Of a stretch of 64,000 bases of DNA, positions 10,612 to 21,090 are shown one piece after another. The notes under the pieces are model-generated. The model saw nothing but the letters and a program-made list of their open reading frames with translations, made no database searches and was not told where the DNA came from. The position numbers were made by a program, and so were the translations under genes. The stretch covers positions 163,662,911 to 163,726,910 of the forward strand of contig OX336399.1 in assembly GCA_946902985.2 (NCBI GenBank). The letters run 5' to 3'. Each line of letters starts with the position of its first letter. Position 1 is the stretch's first letter. Source of the DNA: Meconema thalassinum (Eukaryota; Arthropoda; Insecta; Orthoptera; Tettigoniidae).

Positions 10612-11409
10612 CAGGGTGATTCTTTTGCTGGAGCGGGACGGGTAACCGGCTGCCGGGCGCGCGCGCCTTCCGCCAGCCAATCGAGCTCGCACCGCGGACT
10701 ATGCGCAGGTGGAAACCGTAACAAATTACATTAATTAATGGTAAATTCACCAGCAAATCATGACTAAAGAACTTACCTTTTCACAGAAGATGCTCAAAAT
10801 GTTCTCCTTCAATTGACAGACAGGCGTAGTACCGTGTAAATAAATTAGCGTTTACACGTTGTGATTCGCTTCTGTTGTGAGGGATATCTGCTGCCGTATA
10901 TTGTTCTCCAGCTCCACTAGGGTACGGGTAATTGATCTGTACACTTTGTATTTTAAATCAACCCACAATTGAACAACAAACGGGCTTAGGTCCGTGCTTC
11001 GATTAAGTAAACACGCAGAGGAGCGGCGGAGGGGTGCTGAGGGGGGGGGGGTGCATAATGTAACGATGTCTGTCTGTCAGCTGAAGGAGAACATTTTTAG
11101 TATCTTCTGTGAAAATATAATTTCTAACCTTTAACTGGCGACGTGAGGTCATCCAGATCCCAAGAAATAAAAGAACATCTGTGCTTATTTAATTAAATTT
11201 TGCAGCTGTTATTTATGCTACCTTCTTATCTGTGCGCTGACACTACACACCCTCGTTGATGAAAGTTTAGTGACTTAATGGACTTTAATGACCCTGGTTG
11301 ACTCGCCTCCGCCTCGTGCAACCCCGCGGCCCGAGCTCGGTAGGCTGGCGGAAGGCGCGCGCGCCCAGCTGCCGGCCGCCGGTCCTGCTACAGCAAAAGA
11401 ATCTCACTG
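10612..11409. mobile_element. palindromic TA-type MITE, copy 1, inside gag
   Basis: The 798-bp element starts CAGGGTGATTCTTTTGCTG and ends with the inverse of CAGTGAGATTCTTTTGCTG. TA at 10610-10611 and 11410-11411 is the duplicated target. The inverted arms reach several hundred bp, with GCGCGCGCC blocks near each end and matching ATGTTCTCCTTC-type blocks further in. It has no transposase. Ends and TA target suggest a Tc1/mariner-type source. A relative lies at 28160-28942. Confidence 0.85.
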
Positions 11410-11640
11410 TAGAAAGTGTAATAAGAGTGGACATGTAACTAAAGATTTTATGAGCATTCAGGGAAACCGGCAATAGGGCTGCCTGAGTGACCTAGTTTCA
11501 GTCCAACTCGTGAGGCAAATATGATAAAGCTAAATAGTGAACAAAGTAAATATAATAATGAGAATGATGAGAATGATAATAGTAAGAAGTTAGAGAACAA
11601 GAGACAAGCGAGATATGTAGGTGAGAATCCGTACATAGTG

Positions 11641-12592
11641 CAGTAGAGTCTCGCAAACTCGGCCTAATGTGGACCGAAGGGTGGCCGAGTTTGCAAAAAT
11701 GCCGAGTTATCGGGAAATGTATTAAAAAGAAGAAATAAGCTGTTTGTTTTGGTTTAAAACTTAATGCAATGCAGTACATTTTTTTAAAACAGAAACACAA
11801 GTTTTATAACGATTAAGCCACTACCATTACATTACTTGAATATATAGTTCAGTACTGTACTGCACAAGAATCGAGGAAAACAATTAAGTTACTGTAAATT
11901 ATAAAAGAAAACTTAGAAAAATTAGGCGTACAAATCATTTTTATAATATGTACACTGTACAGTATATGTACAAAACAATTCCCGTAGGCAAATAGTTTTT
12001 CACTAAATAAAAAGTACCATTTACTTTTTTGCAAAAAAAATAAGCAATGTTCTTTTGCTTTTCGCTTTGAAACCTGTTTCTTGAAGTCTCGTGAGACGGC
12101 GAAGAAACAGAAAGTCCATAGCGGATGCACTTTGTTGTTCAAAGTACCGAAGAGTAGTTTCAGTGGAATTAAGTCCCTAAGTATGAGTAATTTTTGGTTA
12201 CAGTACTCCGCAATCTTCAACTTCATCATGATCGTCGATTTCATCATTTCTTGTGACAGCCGCTACAATATCTGCATTGAACAGAATGTCTTGGTGCGTG
12301 TCACGGAGAATGCGCAATCAAATAAATACAACGCTCTGCGCGAGAATCGTTTGGTTACTTCTTACTGCCAACAGTTTGTGCATTTACAGTACCTGTATTT
12401 ATCAGGTCGTCGTTACTCTTCTTACTATGTGCTGGTCATCTTGTTTTGCGTCGTATTTAACTGTCGATAATTCCATTGACGGAGAAGACAAAGGAAAACA
12501 TAATAACGCTCTGAACGGAAACACAAAAACAAACAAAAATCATGATTTTTATTCTCCTGTCAGGGGGGTGCCGAGTTTGCGAGACTCTACTG
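11641..12592. mobile_element. non-autonomous pogo/Tigger-derived element, inside pol
   Basis: Perfect terminal inverted repeats begin CAGTAGAGTCTCGCAAACTC and continue three more bases. Inside, on the minus strand, is the C-terminal end of a pogo-type transposase. The flanks show TG on both sides (11639-11640 and 12593-12594) rather than the usual TA. Removing the element and one TG keeps the protease reading frame open. Confidence 0.85.
12060..12290 (-). pseudogene. C-terminal fragment of a pogo/Tigger transposase
   Basis: On the minus strand an acidic stretch (NDEIDDHDEVED) is followed by SAMDFLFLRRL and a basic end. This is the arrangement at the C-terminus of CENP-B/Tigger-type transposases, where an LLRRLR-like motif and a Lys-rich tail follow the DDE domain. 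The catalytic domain is absent and at least one in-frame stop is present, so it is a passenger remnant. Confidence 0.6.
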
Positions 12593-13351
12593 TGTATATA
12601 TTAAATGATCACTTGCCAGGAGGATATGGTGAAGCATTGATTGACACTGGATCTCAAATATTCTTAGTTCGAGAGAGTAGTTTAAGATACATTAAAATAA
12701 GATATGTAGATGTATCTTTTAGAAGTGTAACTAATGAAATATTTCCAGTAAGAGGACTTGTACATCTTTCAGTAAATAATGTTCAGAATGCACAGAAAGT
12801 ACCATTCTATGCAACTGATAAATTGCCTCGTAATGTTGACATGCTGCTTGGACAAGATTGGCTACAGGACCACGAATGCGAAATTAGAATTCCTTGGAGG
12901 AAGAAATTCTTAAAATTATCGCTATTCAATGAGACCGTAGTTCAATTCCCGACCGAGGAACAAGGAACACGAAATTGTCCGAAACAAACATTAGGAGATA
13001 AAGTAATATGCGCAGAGAGCATAGTTCAATGTGAAAACGGTAAATATTGTTGTCTGATAATTAATTGTAATGAAGATGAAACTATAAGGGCTATTACACA
13101 CACACACACCGGTTTTGACCGGCCGGTCCCTGCCGGACGAAGTGGTGAACTATGTAAAGGCATTAAACCTTTCATACATGCCGGCCCCCGGTGACGTGCT
13201 GGGTAGCAGCCGGACACAATCACTGCAGACCCGGTTACCGGCCGGCCGCCGGCCGTGTAGTGAATACGTGACTGTATGAATGCATTCACACGCACCGGCA
13301 CGGCAATCGGAATTCTGCCTGGTCTCATCAGAACGTAGAGTTGTGCAAACC

Positions 13352-13543
13352 ATGGAGGACGTAGAAATTGATATTGAACAATTGATATCGTTGGTTGAGG
13401 CTAGAACTGTGCTGTGGGATAAGTCGAGTGAAATCTACAAAGATCGTGATGGCACACGGAAGGCGTGGAAAGAAGTATGTGAAGGACTGAAGGAGGATTT
13501 CGTAGAATTGAGTGATAATGAAAGGAACCTTTTTGGTACGTAA
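13352..13543 (+). pseudogene. MADF-domain protein, first exon, of the Harbinger element
   Basis: The ATG at 13352 has a favourable context (AAACCATGG). The product begins MEDVEIDIEQLISLVEARTV and continues LWDKSSEIYKDRDGTRKAW, a typical MADF (Myb/SANT-like) DNA-binding start. Harbinger elements carry such a protein as the partner of the transposase. A splice-donor-like GTACGT follows NLFG near 13536, so this is probably exon 1. The rest of the MADF domain is missing. The track-style earlier start at 13280 has no homology. Confidence 0.75.
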
Positions 13544-13883
13544 CTCTTATTACAATCAATAGTATTACACTAATTTTGGCCAACATCAATCAATCAACAA
13601 CGTCAGAATCAGATATCAGTCACTCAGATAGAGCATCTCCAGCATTATCAAGTGCAAGTTCTTCAAATGATACAATAGACTTTACCTCTCTGTGAGATGA
13701 GCTAATAAATGTCTCATGTATGTTTCTTACATTATTACATACTGTACGTTATTAGGCTATGCCCAATAAATATTCTTGATCAAAGAGCTAATGTGTTACT
13801 TACTTTATTGCAATAGTCAACATCTGCACAGGTTGAATGCAATTCCTCATCTTGGTGTTCTGACGCTGAAGAGTATATTTTAA

Positions 13884-14093
13884 TCACTCATGTAAATCAT
13901 CGAAGGTAGAAATGGGCATACGAAAATAATTCAACAACTTCTTTTCATCCTTTCGTAGATCCTCGAAGAGCGTACAAAAGAGACCTACTTCGTCCCTTTT
14001 CGCGTTTATGGGATGAACCCAATGAATTGTATTCCTCTTTTTTTGGTGCCGCCTGTACAATAGCCACATGGCAATAATGCGCGTTTGATCCAT
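13884..14093 (-). pseudogene. N-terminal fragment of Harbinger (DDE_Tnp_4-type) transposase
   Basis: From the Met at 14093-14091 it reads through HWVHPINAKRDEVGLF, FEDLRKDEKKLLNYFRM and ISTFDDL. This block precedes the DDE nuclease domain in PIF/Harbinger transposases of insects and vertebrates. Only about 69 residues remain of some 350-400, and no catalytic residues are present. It starts close to the right terminal inverted repeat and is convergent with the MADF exon. Confidence 0.75.
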
Positions 14094-14756
14094 ATGGAGT
14101 GCACTATCTTGGCATTTGCATGAAGCGCAGACGCATGACTGACCGTCTTCAACCGGTTGGTGTGAAAGTAAGATCATACCGGCCGGTAAATTGACGGCCG
14201 GTCAAAACCAGTGTGTGTGTAATAACCCTAATAGAACAAACACCCGACATAACGACTATAAGCTTAAAAGAGAATAAAACAGTAATCAATGTAGAAAATC
14301 GAAATGACTTACTAATCAGTAAATTGCGCCAATCACACATCATGGAAGGTGCGGACGAAATAAAATATATTTGTCTAGAATATAATGACATTTTTTGTTT
14401 ACCAGGAGATAGATTAAAAAGTCCTCTCGGCACGCCGGAAGGCGGAGGTAGATTTCACCGGACAAACTTGGGGATAGGCGAAAATAGGCAGAATATGCAG
14501 GTTTTCGTAGAAGGATCAGACCTCATTTATTGCGAGAAGGTATTTTATAATTGGAGCTTAATTAACTTTGTTTTTCGTCATTTTATGCTTATTTTAAACA
14601 TTTTATTGTCTTATGGGAACGGTAACCTTCTTGTCATTTGGGGTCCATTTTTATACTTGTGGTCACACTGTCCTTATGCAAGGTTTCGACACTGATGTGT
14701 AACTATGTAACGGTCTGTTACTTCTACACGCAAAATTATATCTCCCGCAGAGATTT

Positions 14757-15863
14757 TGGTTGGTTTCTCAGTTTAGGGGCTGCGACAACGCGGTCATGTA
14801 ACCCCGTGTACTTAGGGATGGCTGTATTAGTCTGTAATTCAGGTAAGGAATACAGACGGTCAATTTCAAGCAGTAGTTCCTAATGTTGCTACCAGGTGCT
14901 ACCGTCAACGACACCTACCCGTGAACTTGGCTACTAGATGCCACCGCAGCCAGCAACTCGCAACGAACGTTGGAATTTCCCCTCCAAAGGAAAACAAACT
15001 GAGGGATTTTTAGCGCTCTTAGAAAATCCGACGACTTCGGCCGGCTTTGAACTCGCGACCTTGGGCATAGACATTCAGCATGCTTGCTACCAGTTACGTC
15101 ACCGAAGCCGCTTCACACTTAGTCAGATGGAATTCTGAATATGATCTCGTGCAAGTGCGTTATCTAGGCAACGTCTGATGGCTCATCCCTCATCAATTTA
15201 GTAGAGTTGCCATGGCAAGCTGATAGCTCTTGGCATTTTCTTATAATTCCGAAATCATTTTTCTCATCCCTTGGCATAATGGTGGGTCATATCAAAAATT
15301 CTTTAAGACAAAATTTTAGGTAATTATTAGGGGAATATTGTCCATTTTGTACGGTTTTGATATTGTGCCTATTAAGAGAGATATGATTAATGTTTCCCGA
15401 AAAACCCACTTTTTCCCACCCCTTTGGTCAATGGTTGGTGCTATAAAAAAAACTCTTCAAACATAAATTTTTGGGCTTTATCCGACACATAGTATGAACG
15501 TTGAACGGATTCGATATTTCACATATTAAGAGAGTTATAGCAATATTTCACTTTTTCGAAAAAAAAAGCCCCCCATTTTCACCCCCTTCGACCGATTTAG
15601 CCCATTAACGAACTCGACCGAGATTTTATAGGTATACATATTCGGTAAAATATTCAAAGTGATTGGTGCAAAATTACGGCAGTTATCGTGTCCACAAGAA
15701 ATTGATATGCATATATATATATATATATAAATTATATATAAACTTTTGAACTGACGGTGGTTTTGGGGTCTGGGGGATGTGAAAAGCGAAGATATGTCGA
15801 AATTTTCCGGAAGTCGAAACATGGTACCCATTGCAATAGTTAGCTTTCTAATGAAATCTACCT
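14757..15863 (+). repeat. A-family tandem unit 1 of FB1 left arm
   Basis: 1107 bp: inverted S2 derivative (14757-15113), then a non-coding segment with TAATGGTGGGTCATATC, GTATTAAGAGAG-like repeats, an AT microsatellite (about 15708-15728) and the end block CATTGCAATAGTTAGC ... AATCTACCT. Units 2 and 3 are close copies, 1108 and 1114 bp further on. Confidence 0.82.
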
Positions 15864-15864
15864 C

Positions 15865-16977
15865 TGGTTGGTTCCTCAGTTTAGGGGCTGCGACAACGCG
15901 GTCATCTAACACAGTGTACTTTGGGTGAGTGTAGAATCTGTCTGATAAACGGTGTGAATTGTAATGGCTGTAGTAGTCTTAATTCAGGTAAGGACTGCAG
16001 ACGGTCAATTTCAAGCAGTAGTTCCTAATGTTGCTACCAGGTACTACCGTCAACGACACCTAGCTGTGAACTTGGCTACTAGATGCCACCCTAACCACCA
16101 ACTCGCAACGAACGTTGGAACGTCCCCTCCAAAGGAAAGCATACTGAGGGATTTTAGCTCTCTTAGAAAATCCGACGACTTCGGCCGGCTTTGAAACCGC
16201 GACCTTGGGCATAGTCATTCTGCATGCTACTAGTTACGTCACCGAAGCCGCTTCCCACTTAGATGAAAATACTGAATCTGATCTCGTGCAAGTGCGTTGT
16301 CATGGCAACGTCTGATGGCTCATCCCTCATCAATTTAGTAGTGTTGCCATGGCAACCTCTGATAGCTCTTGGCATTTTCTTGTAATTCCGAAATCATTTT
16401 TCTCATCCCTTGGCATAATGGTGGGTCATATCAAAAATTCTTTCAGACAAAAGTTGTAGGTAATTATTAGGGGAATATTGTCCATTTCGTACGGTTTTGA
16501 TATTGTGCCTATTAAGAGAGATATGATTAATGTTTCCCGAAAACCCCACTTTTTCCCACCCCTTTGGCCAATGGTTGGTGATATAAAAAAAAACTCTTCA
16601 AACATAAATTTTTGGGCTTTATCCGACACATAGTATGAACGTTGAACGGATTCGATATTTCATATATTAAGAGAGTTATAGCAATATTTCACTTTTTCGA
16701 AAAAAAACGGCCCCCATTTTCACCCCCTTCTACCGGTTTAGCCCAGTAACGAACTCGACCGAGATTTTATAGGTATACATATTCGGTAAAAAGTGATTGG
16801 TGAAAAATTACGGCAGTTATCGTGTCCACAAGAAACTGATATATATATATACTTTTGAACTGACGGTGGTTTTGGGGTCTGGGGGATGTGAAACGCGAAG
16901 ATATGTCGAAATTTTCCGGAAGTCGAAACATGGTAGCCTACCCATTGCAATAGTTAGCTTTCTAATGAAATCTACCT
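15865..16977 (+). repeat. A-family tandem unit 2 of FB1 left arm
   Basis: Same content and order as unit 1. It joins unit 1 at CTACCTCTGGTTGG, meaning the S2 tail of this unit abuts the end block of the previous one. That junction is absent from FB2, where one unit is present, so it arose by tandem amplification. Confidence 0.82.
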
Positions 16978-16978
16978 C

Positions 16979-18268
16979 TGGTTGGTTCCTCAGTTCAGGG
17001 GCTGCGACAACGTGGTCATCTAACACAGTGTACTTTGGGTGAGTGTAGAATCTGTCTGATAAACGGTGTGAATTGTAATGGATGTATTAGTCTGTAATTC
17101 AGGTAAGGACTGCAGACGGTCAATTTCAAGCAGTAGTTCCTAATGTTGCTACCAGGTACTACCGTCAATGACACCTAGCTGTGAACTTGGCTACTAGATG
17201 CCACCCCAACCAGCAACTCGTAACGAACGTTGGAACTTCCCCTCCAAAGGAAAGCATACTGAGGGATTTTAGCGCTCTTAGAAAATCCGACGACTTCGGC
17301 CGGCTTTGAAACCGCGACCTTGGGCATAGACATTCTGCATGCTACCAGTTACGTCACCGAAGCCGCTTCCCACTTAGTCAGATGTCAAAGTCAACCCCTG
17401 GCACCATCCAGCCCATGACGGGCTAAGGCCGACCAAGCGACCGCTGCCCAGCCATTTGGCCTGCAGATATTGGGGTGACGCGTGATCAGCGCGTCGGGTC
17501 CCCTCGGCCGTTAATATTGGTATTCGTGATCGGGGTGCTGTCTCACTGTCAGACAGCTACTCAATTGTCCACACGAGGCTGAGTGCACCCCGTTCCAACC
17601 CCCACGTCAGTTTTAAAATCCCTGACGGAGCCGGGGATCGAACCCGGGGACTCCGGGTGAGAGGCAGGCGCGCTACCCCAACACCACGGGGCCGGCTTAG
17701 TCAGATGGAAATACTGAATCTGATCTCGTGCAAGTGCGTTGTCATGGCAACGGCTCATCCCTCATCAATTTAGTAGTGTTGCCATGGCAACCTCTGATAG
17801 CTCTTGGCATTTTCTTATAATTCCGAAATAATTTTTCTCATCCCTTGGCGTAATGGTGGGTCATATCAAAAATTCTTTCAGTTTTAGGTAATTATTAGGG
17901 GAATATTGTCCATTTTGTACGGTTTTGATATTGTGCCTATTAAGAGAGATATGATTAATGTTTCCCGAAAAACCCACTTTTTTCCACCCCTTTGGTCAAT
18001 GGTTGGTGCTATCAAAAAACTTATTTGACATAAATTGTTGGCACTTATCCGACACATATTATGAACTTTGAATGGATTCGATATTTCACGTATTAAGAGA
18101 GTTATAGCGAAATTTCAATTTTTCGAAAAAAGCCCCCCATTTTCACCCCCTTCGACCGATTTTGCCCATTAATGAACTCGACTGAGATTTTATAGGGATA
18201 CATATTATGTAAAACATTCAAAGTGATTGGTGTGAAATTACGGCAGTTATCGTGTCCACAAGAAACTG

Positions 18269-18315
<47 letters not shown>

Positions 18316-18413
18316 GGGTCTGGGGGATGTGAAACGCGAAGATATGTCGAAATTTTCCGGAAGTCGACACATGGGACCCATTGCAATAGTTAGCTTTCTA
18401 ATGAAATCTACCT
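16979..18413 (+). repeat. A-family tandem unit 3 of FB1 left arm, with S4 insertion
   Basis: Same unit, enlarged by the S4 SINE at 17385-17695. Without it and one TSD the length is about 1.11 kb. The AT microsatellite is expanded to about 36 bp near 18276-18312 and the neighbouring ACTTTTGAACTGACGG block is lost. Confidence 0.8.
17385..17695 (-). mobile_element. SINE, family S4, copy 2, inside FB1 unit 3
   Basis: 311 bp, full-length. The right end has reversed box B GGGGATCGAACCCGGGG followed by GGCGCGCTACCCCAACACC. An exact 12-bp target-site duplication CTTAGTCAGATG lies at 17373-17384 and 17696-17707. Units 1 and 2 show the empty site, so S4 landed after the tandem amplification of FB1. 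Confidence 0.92.
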
Positions 18414-18480
18414 AACAGAAACAAAATCCTTAAAACACGTGATTCCAACACCTTCAGTAATTCCAGGTAGGGAAATAACA

Positions 18481-19287
18481 CTTAAAAACAAGATGTTCAG
18501 TAAAGAACGTATAGCCTACTTTCTCCTAAATGCATGGGTATTGTTATAACTCTTTGTCCTTTTCAAGGAGTATAATTGAATGATTGTTGTAGTAGCTTGT
18601 TGAAATACAACATGTTATACGGATATTAAACATGCCCTTTGCTAGTGCTGCCTATGTACAAAATTTCATTCAATTCGGTTTCACCGTGTTTGAATATATA
18701 TGGGGAATCGATTTGCACACATACATGGCCGCTATTTGCAAACTATTGGGCTGATGACTTTGTAGGGTGGTCAAAGGATTCTTCATATATAAAGGTATAA
18801 TGTTGCAAAAATTGGTAGAGATCAGATGATTAGGTTGGTCGTAATTCGATTTAAGCTTTTAACAATTGGGTGGCCACCATTACGTTTTCGTCAAGATGGC
18901 GTCGATATAAAACATGACCCTGAGGTGCCCCTTGCTAGTGCTACCTCTGTACCAAATTTCGTTGAATTCGGTTTGACCGTGTTTGAATAGATAGGGGGAA
19001 TCGATTTGCACACATACATGGCCACCATCCGCAAATTATTGGGCTGATGACCTTGTAGTTTGGTCAAAGGATTCTTCATACATAAAGGTATAATGTTGAA
19101 AAAATTGGTAGAGATCAGATGATTAGGTTGGTCGTAATTTGATTTAAGCTTTTTAACATTCGGGTGGCCACCATTTCTTTTTCGTCAAAATGGCGGCGAT
19201 ATAAAACATGACACTGAGGTGCCCTTTGCTAGTGCTACCTCTGTACCAAATTTCGTTCAATTAGGTTTCACCGTGTTCGAATTGATA
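18481..19287 (+). repeat. T-family element, copy T2, in the FB1 centre
   Basis: 5' block AAAAACAAGATGTTCAG and AGCCTACTTTCTC (18523) as in T1 and T3. Tandem units of about 293 bp carry the landmark TCAAAGGATTCTTCATA at 18771 and 19064. Each unit also has TAAAACATGAC and CAAATTTCGTT. The 3' block with the G-run, CA repeat and hairpin is missing, so this copy is 3'-truncated where the coding remnant begins. Confidence 0.65.
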
Positions 19288-19299
19288 GGTGGGGACTGA

Positions 19300-19542
19300 C
19301 ACATCAGCAATTGTAAAAAGGGATGTAATGCTAAATGTGGCTGCAAAAAAGTTGGATTATTTTGTGCATTAGCTTGTACCAGTTGTCAAGACCAGTCATG
19401 CTCCTATGTTGATTTGCCATCAGAAGAGTGTTCATACGATATCAGCGAGGAGACATCTAATTCATCGCTGGTAGGACAATTTACCTGTACCCAGCAGGAT
19501 GATGAAGAAGAAGAAGAAGAAGAGCACGAAGGGGAGGAATAA
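19300..19542 (+). pseudogene. cysteine-rich C-terminal protein remnant with acidic tail
   Basis: An open frame without its own ATG (an in-frame TGA is at 19297-19299) encodes about 80 residues and stops at 19540-19542. The start reads NCKKGCNAKCGCKKVGLFC and continues ALACTSCQDQSC, giving a regular Cys pattern C-x3-C-x3-C-x-C-x5-C-x3-C-x2-C-x4-C, then an acidic end with seven Glu. The Cys spacing resembles CXC/tesmin-like zinc modules found at the ends of some transposon-linked proteins, but I cannot name the family. It is the only plausible coding trace inside FB1 and may mark a former autonomous element's gene. Confidence 0.5.
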
Positions 19543-19687
19543 TAAGAAGAAGAATAGCAAGAAGAGGAGGAACAAGAAGAAAATAAGAACAAGAACATGA
19601 GGAAGCAGAAATATTAGATGATACCGAATAATTTCCCCCAATTTCTTAAAATTCACACCGCTTTCATCATTTCCAATAGTACCATTT

Positions 19688-20751
19688 AGGTAGATTCACA
19701 TTAGAAAGCTAACTATTGCAATGGGTAACATGTTTCGACTTCCGGAAAATTTCGACTCAGTTCAAAAGTTTATATATAATTTATGTATGTATATCAGTTT
19801 CTTGTAAACACGATAACTGCCATAATTTTGCACCAATCAATTTGATTTTTTACCGAATATGTATACCTATAAAATCTCGGTCGAGTTCGTTACTGGGCTA
19901 AATCGGTCGAAGGGGGTGAAAATGGGGGGCTTTTTTTTCGAAAAAAGTGAAATATTGCTATAACTCTCTTAATATGTGAAATTACTATGTGTCGGATAAA
20001 GTCCAAAAATTTATGTTTGAATTTTTTTTATAGCACCAACAATTGACCAAAGGGGTGGGAAAAAGTGGTTTTTTCGGGAAACATTAATCATATCTCTCTT
20101 AATAGGCACAATATCAAAACCGTACAAAATGGACAATATTCCCCTAATAATTACCTAAAACTTTTGTCTGAAAGAATTTTTGATATGACCCACCATTACG
20201 TCAAGGGATGAGGAAAATGATTTCGGAATTATAAGAAAATGCCAAGAGCTATCAGAGGTTGCCATGGCAACACTACTAAATTGATGAGGGATGAGCCAAC
20301 ATACGTTGCCATGACAACGCACTTGCACGAGATCAGATTCAGATTTTCATCCGACTAAGTATGAAGCGGCTTCGGTGTCGTAACTGGTAGCATGCTGAAC
20401 TTCTATGCCCGAGGTCGCGGGTTCAAAGCCGGCCGAAGTCGTCGTATTTTCTAAGAGCGCTAAAAATCCCTCAGTATGTTTTCCTTTGGAGGAGAAGTTC
20501 CAACGTTCGTTGCGAGTTGCTGGTTGCGGTGGCATCTAGTAGCCAAGTTCACAGCTAGGTGTCGTTGACGGTAGTATCTGGTAGCAACATTAGGAACTAC
20601 TGTTTGAAATTGACCGTCTGCAGTCCTTACCTGAATTGCAGACTAATACAGCCATCACAATTCACACCGTTTATCAGACAGATTCTACACTCACCCAAAG
20701 TACACGGGGTTACATGACCGCGTTGTCGCAGCCCCTAAACTGAGGAACCAA
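19688..20751 (-). repeat. A-family unit in the inverted right arm of FB1
   Basis: Inverse of the left-arm unit: starts AGGTAGATTCACATTAG, contains the inverted A body and ends with an S2 derivative in plus orientation (20365-20751). Positions 20752-21090 are the inverse of the left end piece 14420-14756. With the left arm it could form a hairpin of over 1 kb. Confidence 0.8.
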
Positions 20752-21090
20752 CCAAAATCTCTGCGGGAGATATAATTTTGCGTGAAAAAGTAACAGACCG
20801 TTACATAGTTACACATCAGTGTCGAAACCTTGCATAAGAACAGTGTGACCACAAGTATAAAATGGACCCCAAATGACAAAAAGGTTACCGTCCCCATAAG
20901 ATAATAAAATGTTTAAAATATGCATAAAATGACGAAAAACAAAGTTAATTAAGCTCCAATTATAAAATTCTTTCTCGCAATAAATGAGGTCTGATCCTTC
21001 TACGAAAACCTGCATATTCTGCCTATTTTCGCCTATCCCCAAGTTTGTTCGGTGAAATCTACCTCCGCCTTCCGGCGTGCCGAGAGGACT

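Larger units (their letters stand above)
8837..11640 (+). pseudogene. gag: gag of the Gypsy provirus, interrupted
   Basis: The Gag polyprotein packages RNA and forms the particle. It begins with the Met at 8837 and runs as an acidic N-terminal part followed by a capsid-like region (STFRGNPDELQEFIDNVENA) for 128 codons until S1 enters at 9221. It resumes at about 9603-9753, again at 10278-10611 and again at 11410-11640. Two CCHC zinc knuckles remain: C-x2-C-x4-H-x4-C near 10560-10600 and CRKCNKSGHVTKD just after the MITE, where the last Cys is replaced by Phe. In-frame stops and frameshifts occur between the insertions. S1, S2 and the MITE all lie within it. Confidence 0.8.
13088..14228. mobile_element. 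PIF/Harbinger deletion derivative, inside pol
   Basis: Terminal inverted repeats start GGGCTATTACACACACACAC (left) and GGGTTATTACACACACAC (right, inverted), then GGTTTTGACCGGCCG. The 3-bp target duplication TAA is at 13085-13087 and 14229-14231, as in PIF/Harbinger elements. Both usual genes survive only as their 5' parts: a MADF protein from the left end and a transposase from the right end, pointing toward each other. The middle is deleted. Confidence 0.88.
12593..14419 (+). pseudogene. pol: pol part 1: protease and start of the pol linker, interrupted by Harbinger
   Basis: Retroviral-type aspartic protease that would process Gag-Pol. The active-site triad DTG is at 12643-12651 in ALIDTGSQ, and MLLGQDWL is the conserved downstream motif before the linker. 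The frame is open through the pogo junction to 13087, is cut by the Harbinger element, and resumes at 14232 with IEQTPDITT, ending at CLPGDR where FB1 enters. The N-terminal third of RT that should follow is not found beyond FB1. Confidence 0.82.
14420..21090. mobile_element. FB1: 6.7-kb foldback-like composite of A-family arms
   Basis: The left end reads AGTCCTCTCGGCACGCCGG and the right end is its inverse, followed in both arms by GGTAGATTTCACCG. The left arm is an end piece (14420-14756) plus three tandem units of about 1.11 kb. The right arm is one unit plus the end piece, inverted. Every unit starts with an inverted S2 SINE lacking the central 110 bp or so and ends AATGAAATCTACCT. The centre (18414-19687) holds a T repeat and a cysteine-rich coding remnant. 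It sits after TTAAAA in the pol frame. Long arms with internal tandem repeats recall foldback (FB) transposons; the mechanism is an inference. Confidence 0.75.

Noticed and set aside
13280..13351. Upstream start for the MADF exon
   Set aside because: The added residues have no MADF character, whereas the Met at 13352 has a good context and directly precedes the domain.
19404..19656. Minus-strand Ser/Leu-rich open frames
   Set aside because: They are the reverse of a GAA-rich stretch that encodes the acidic tail of the plus-strand remnant.
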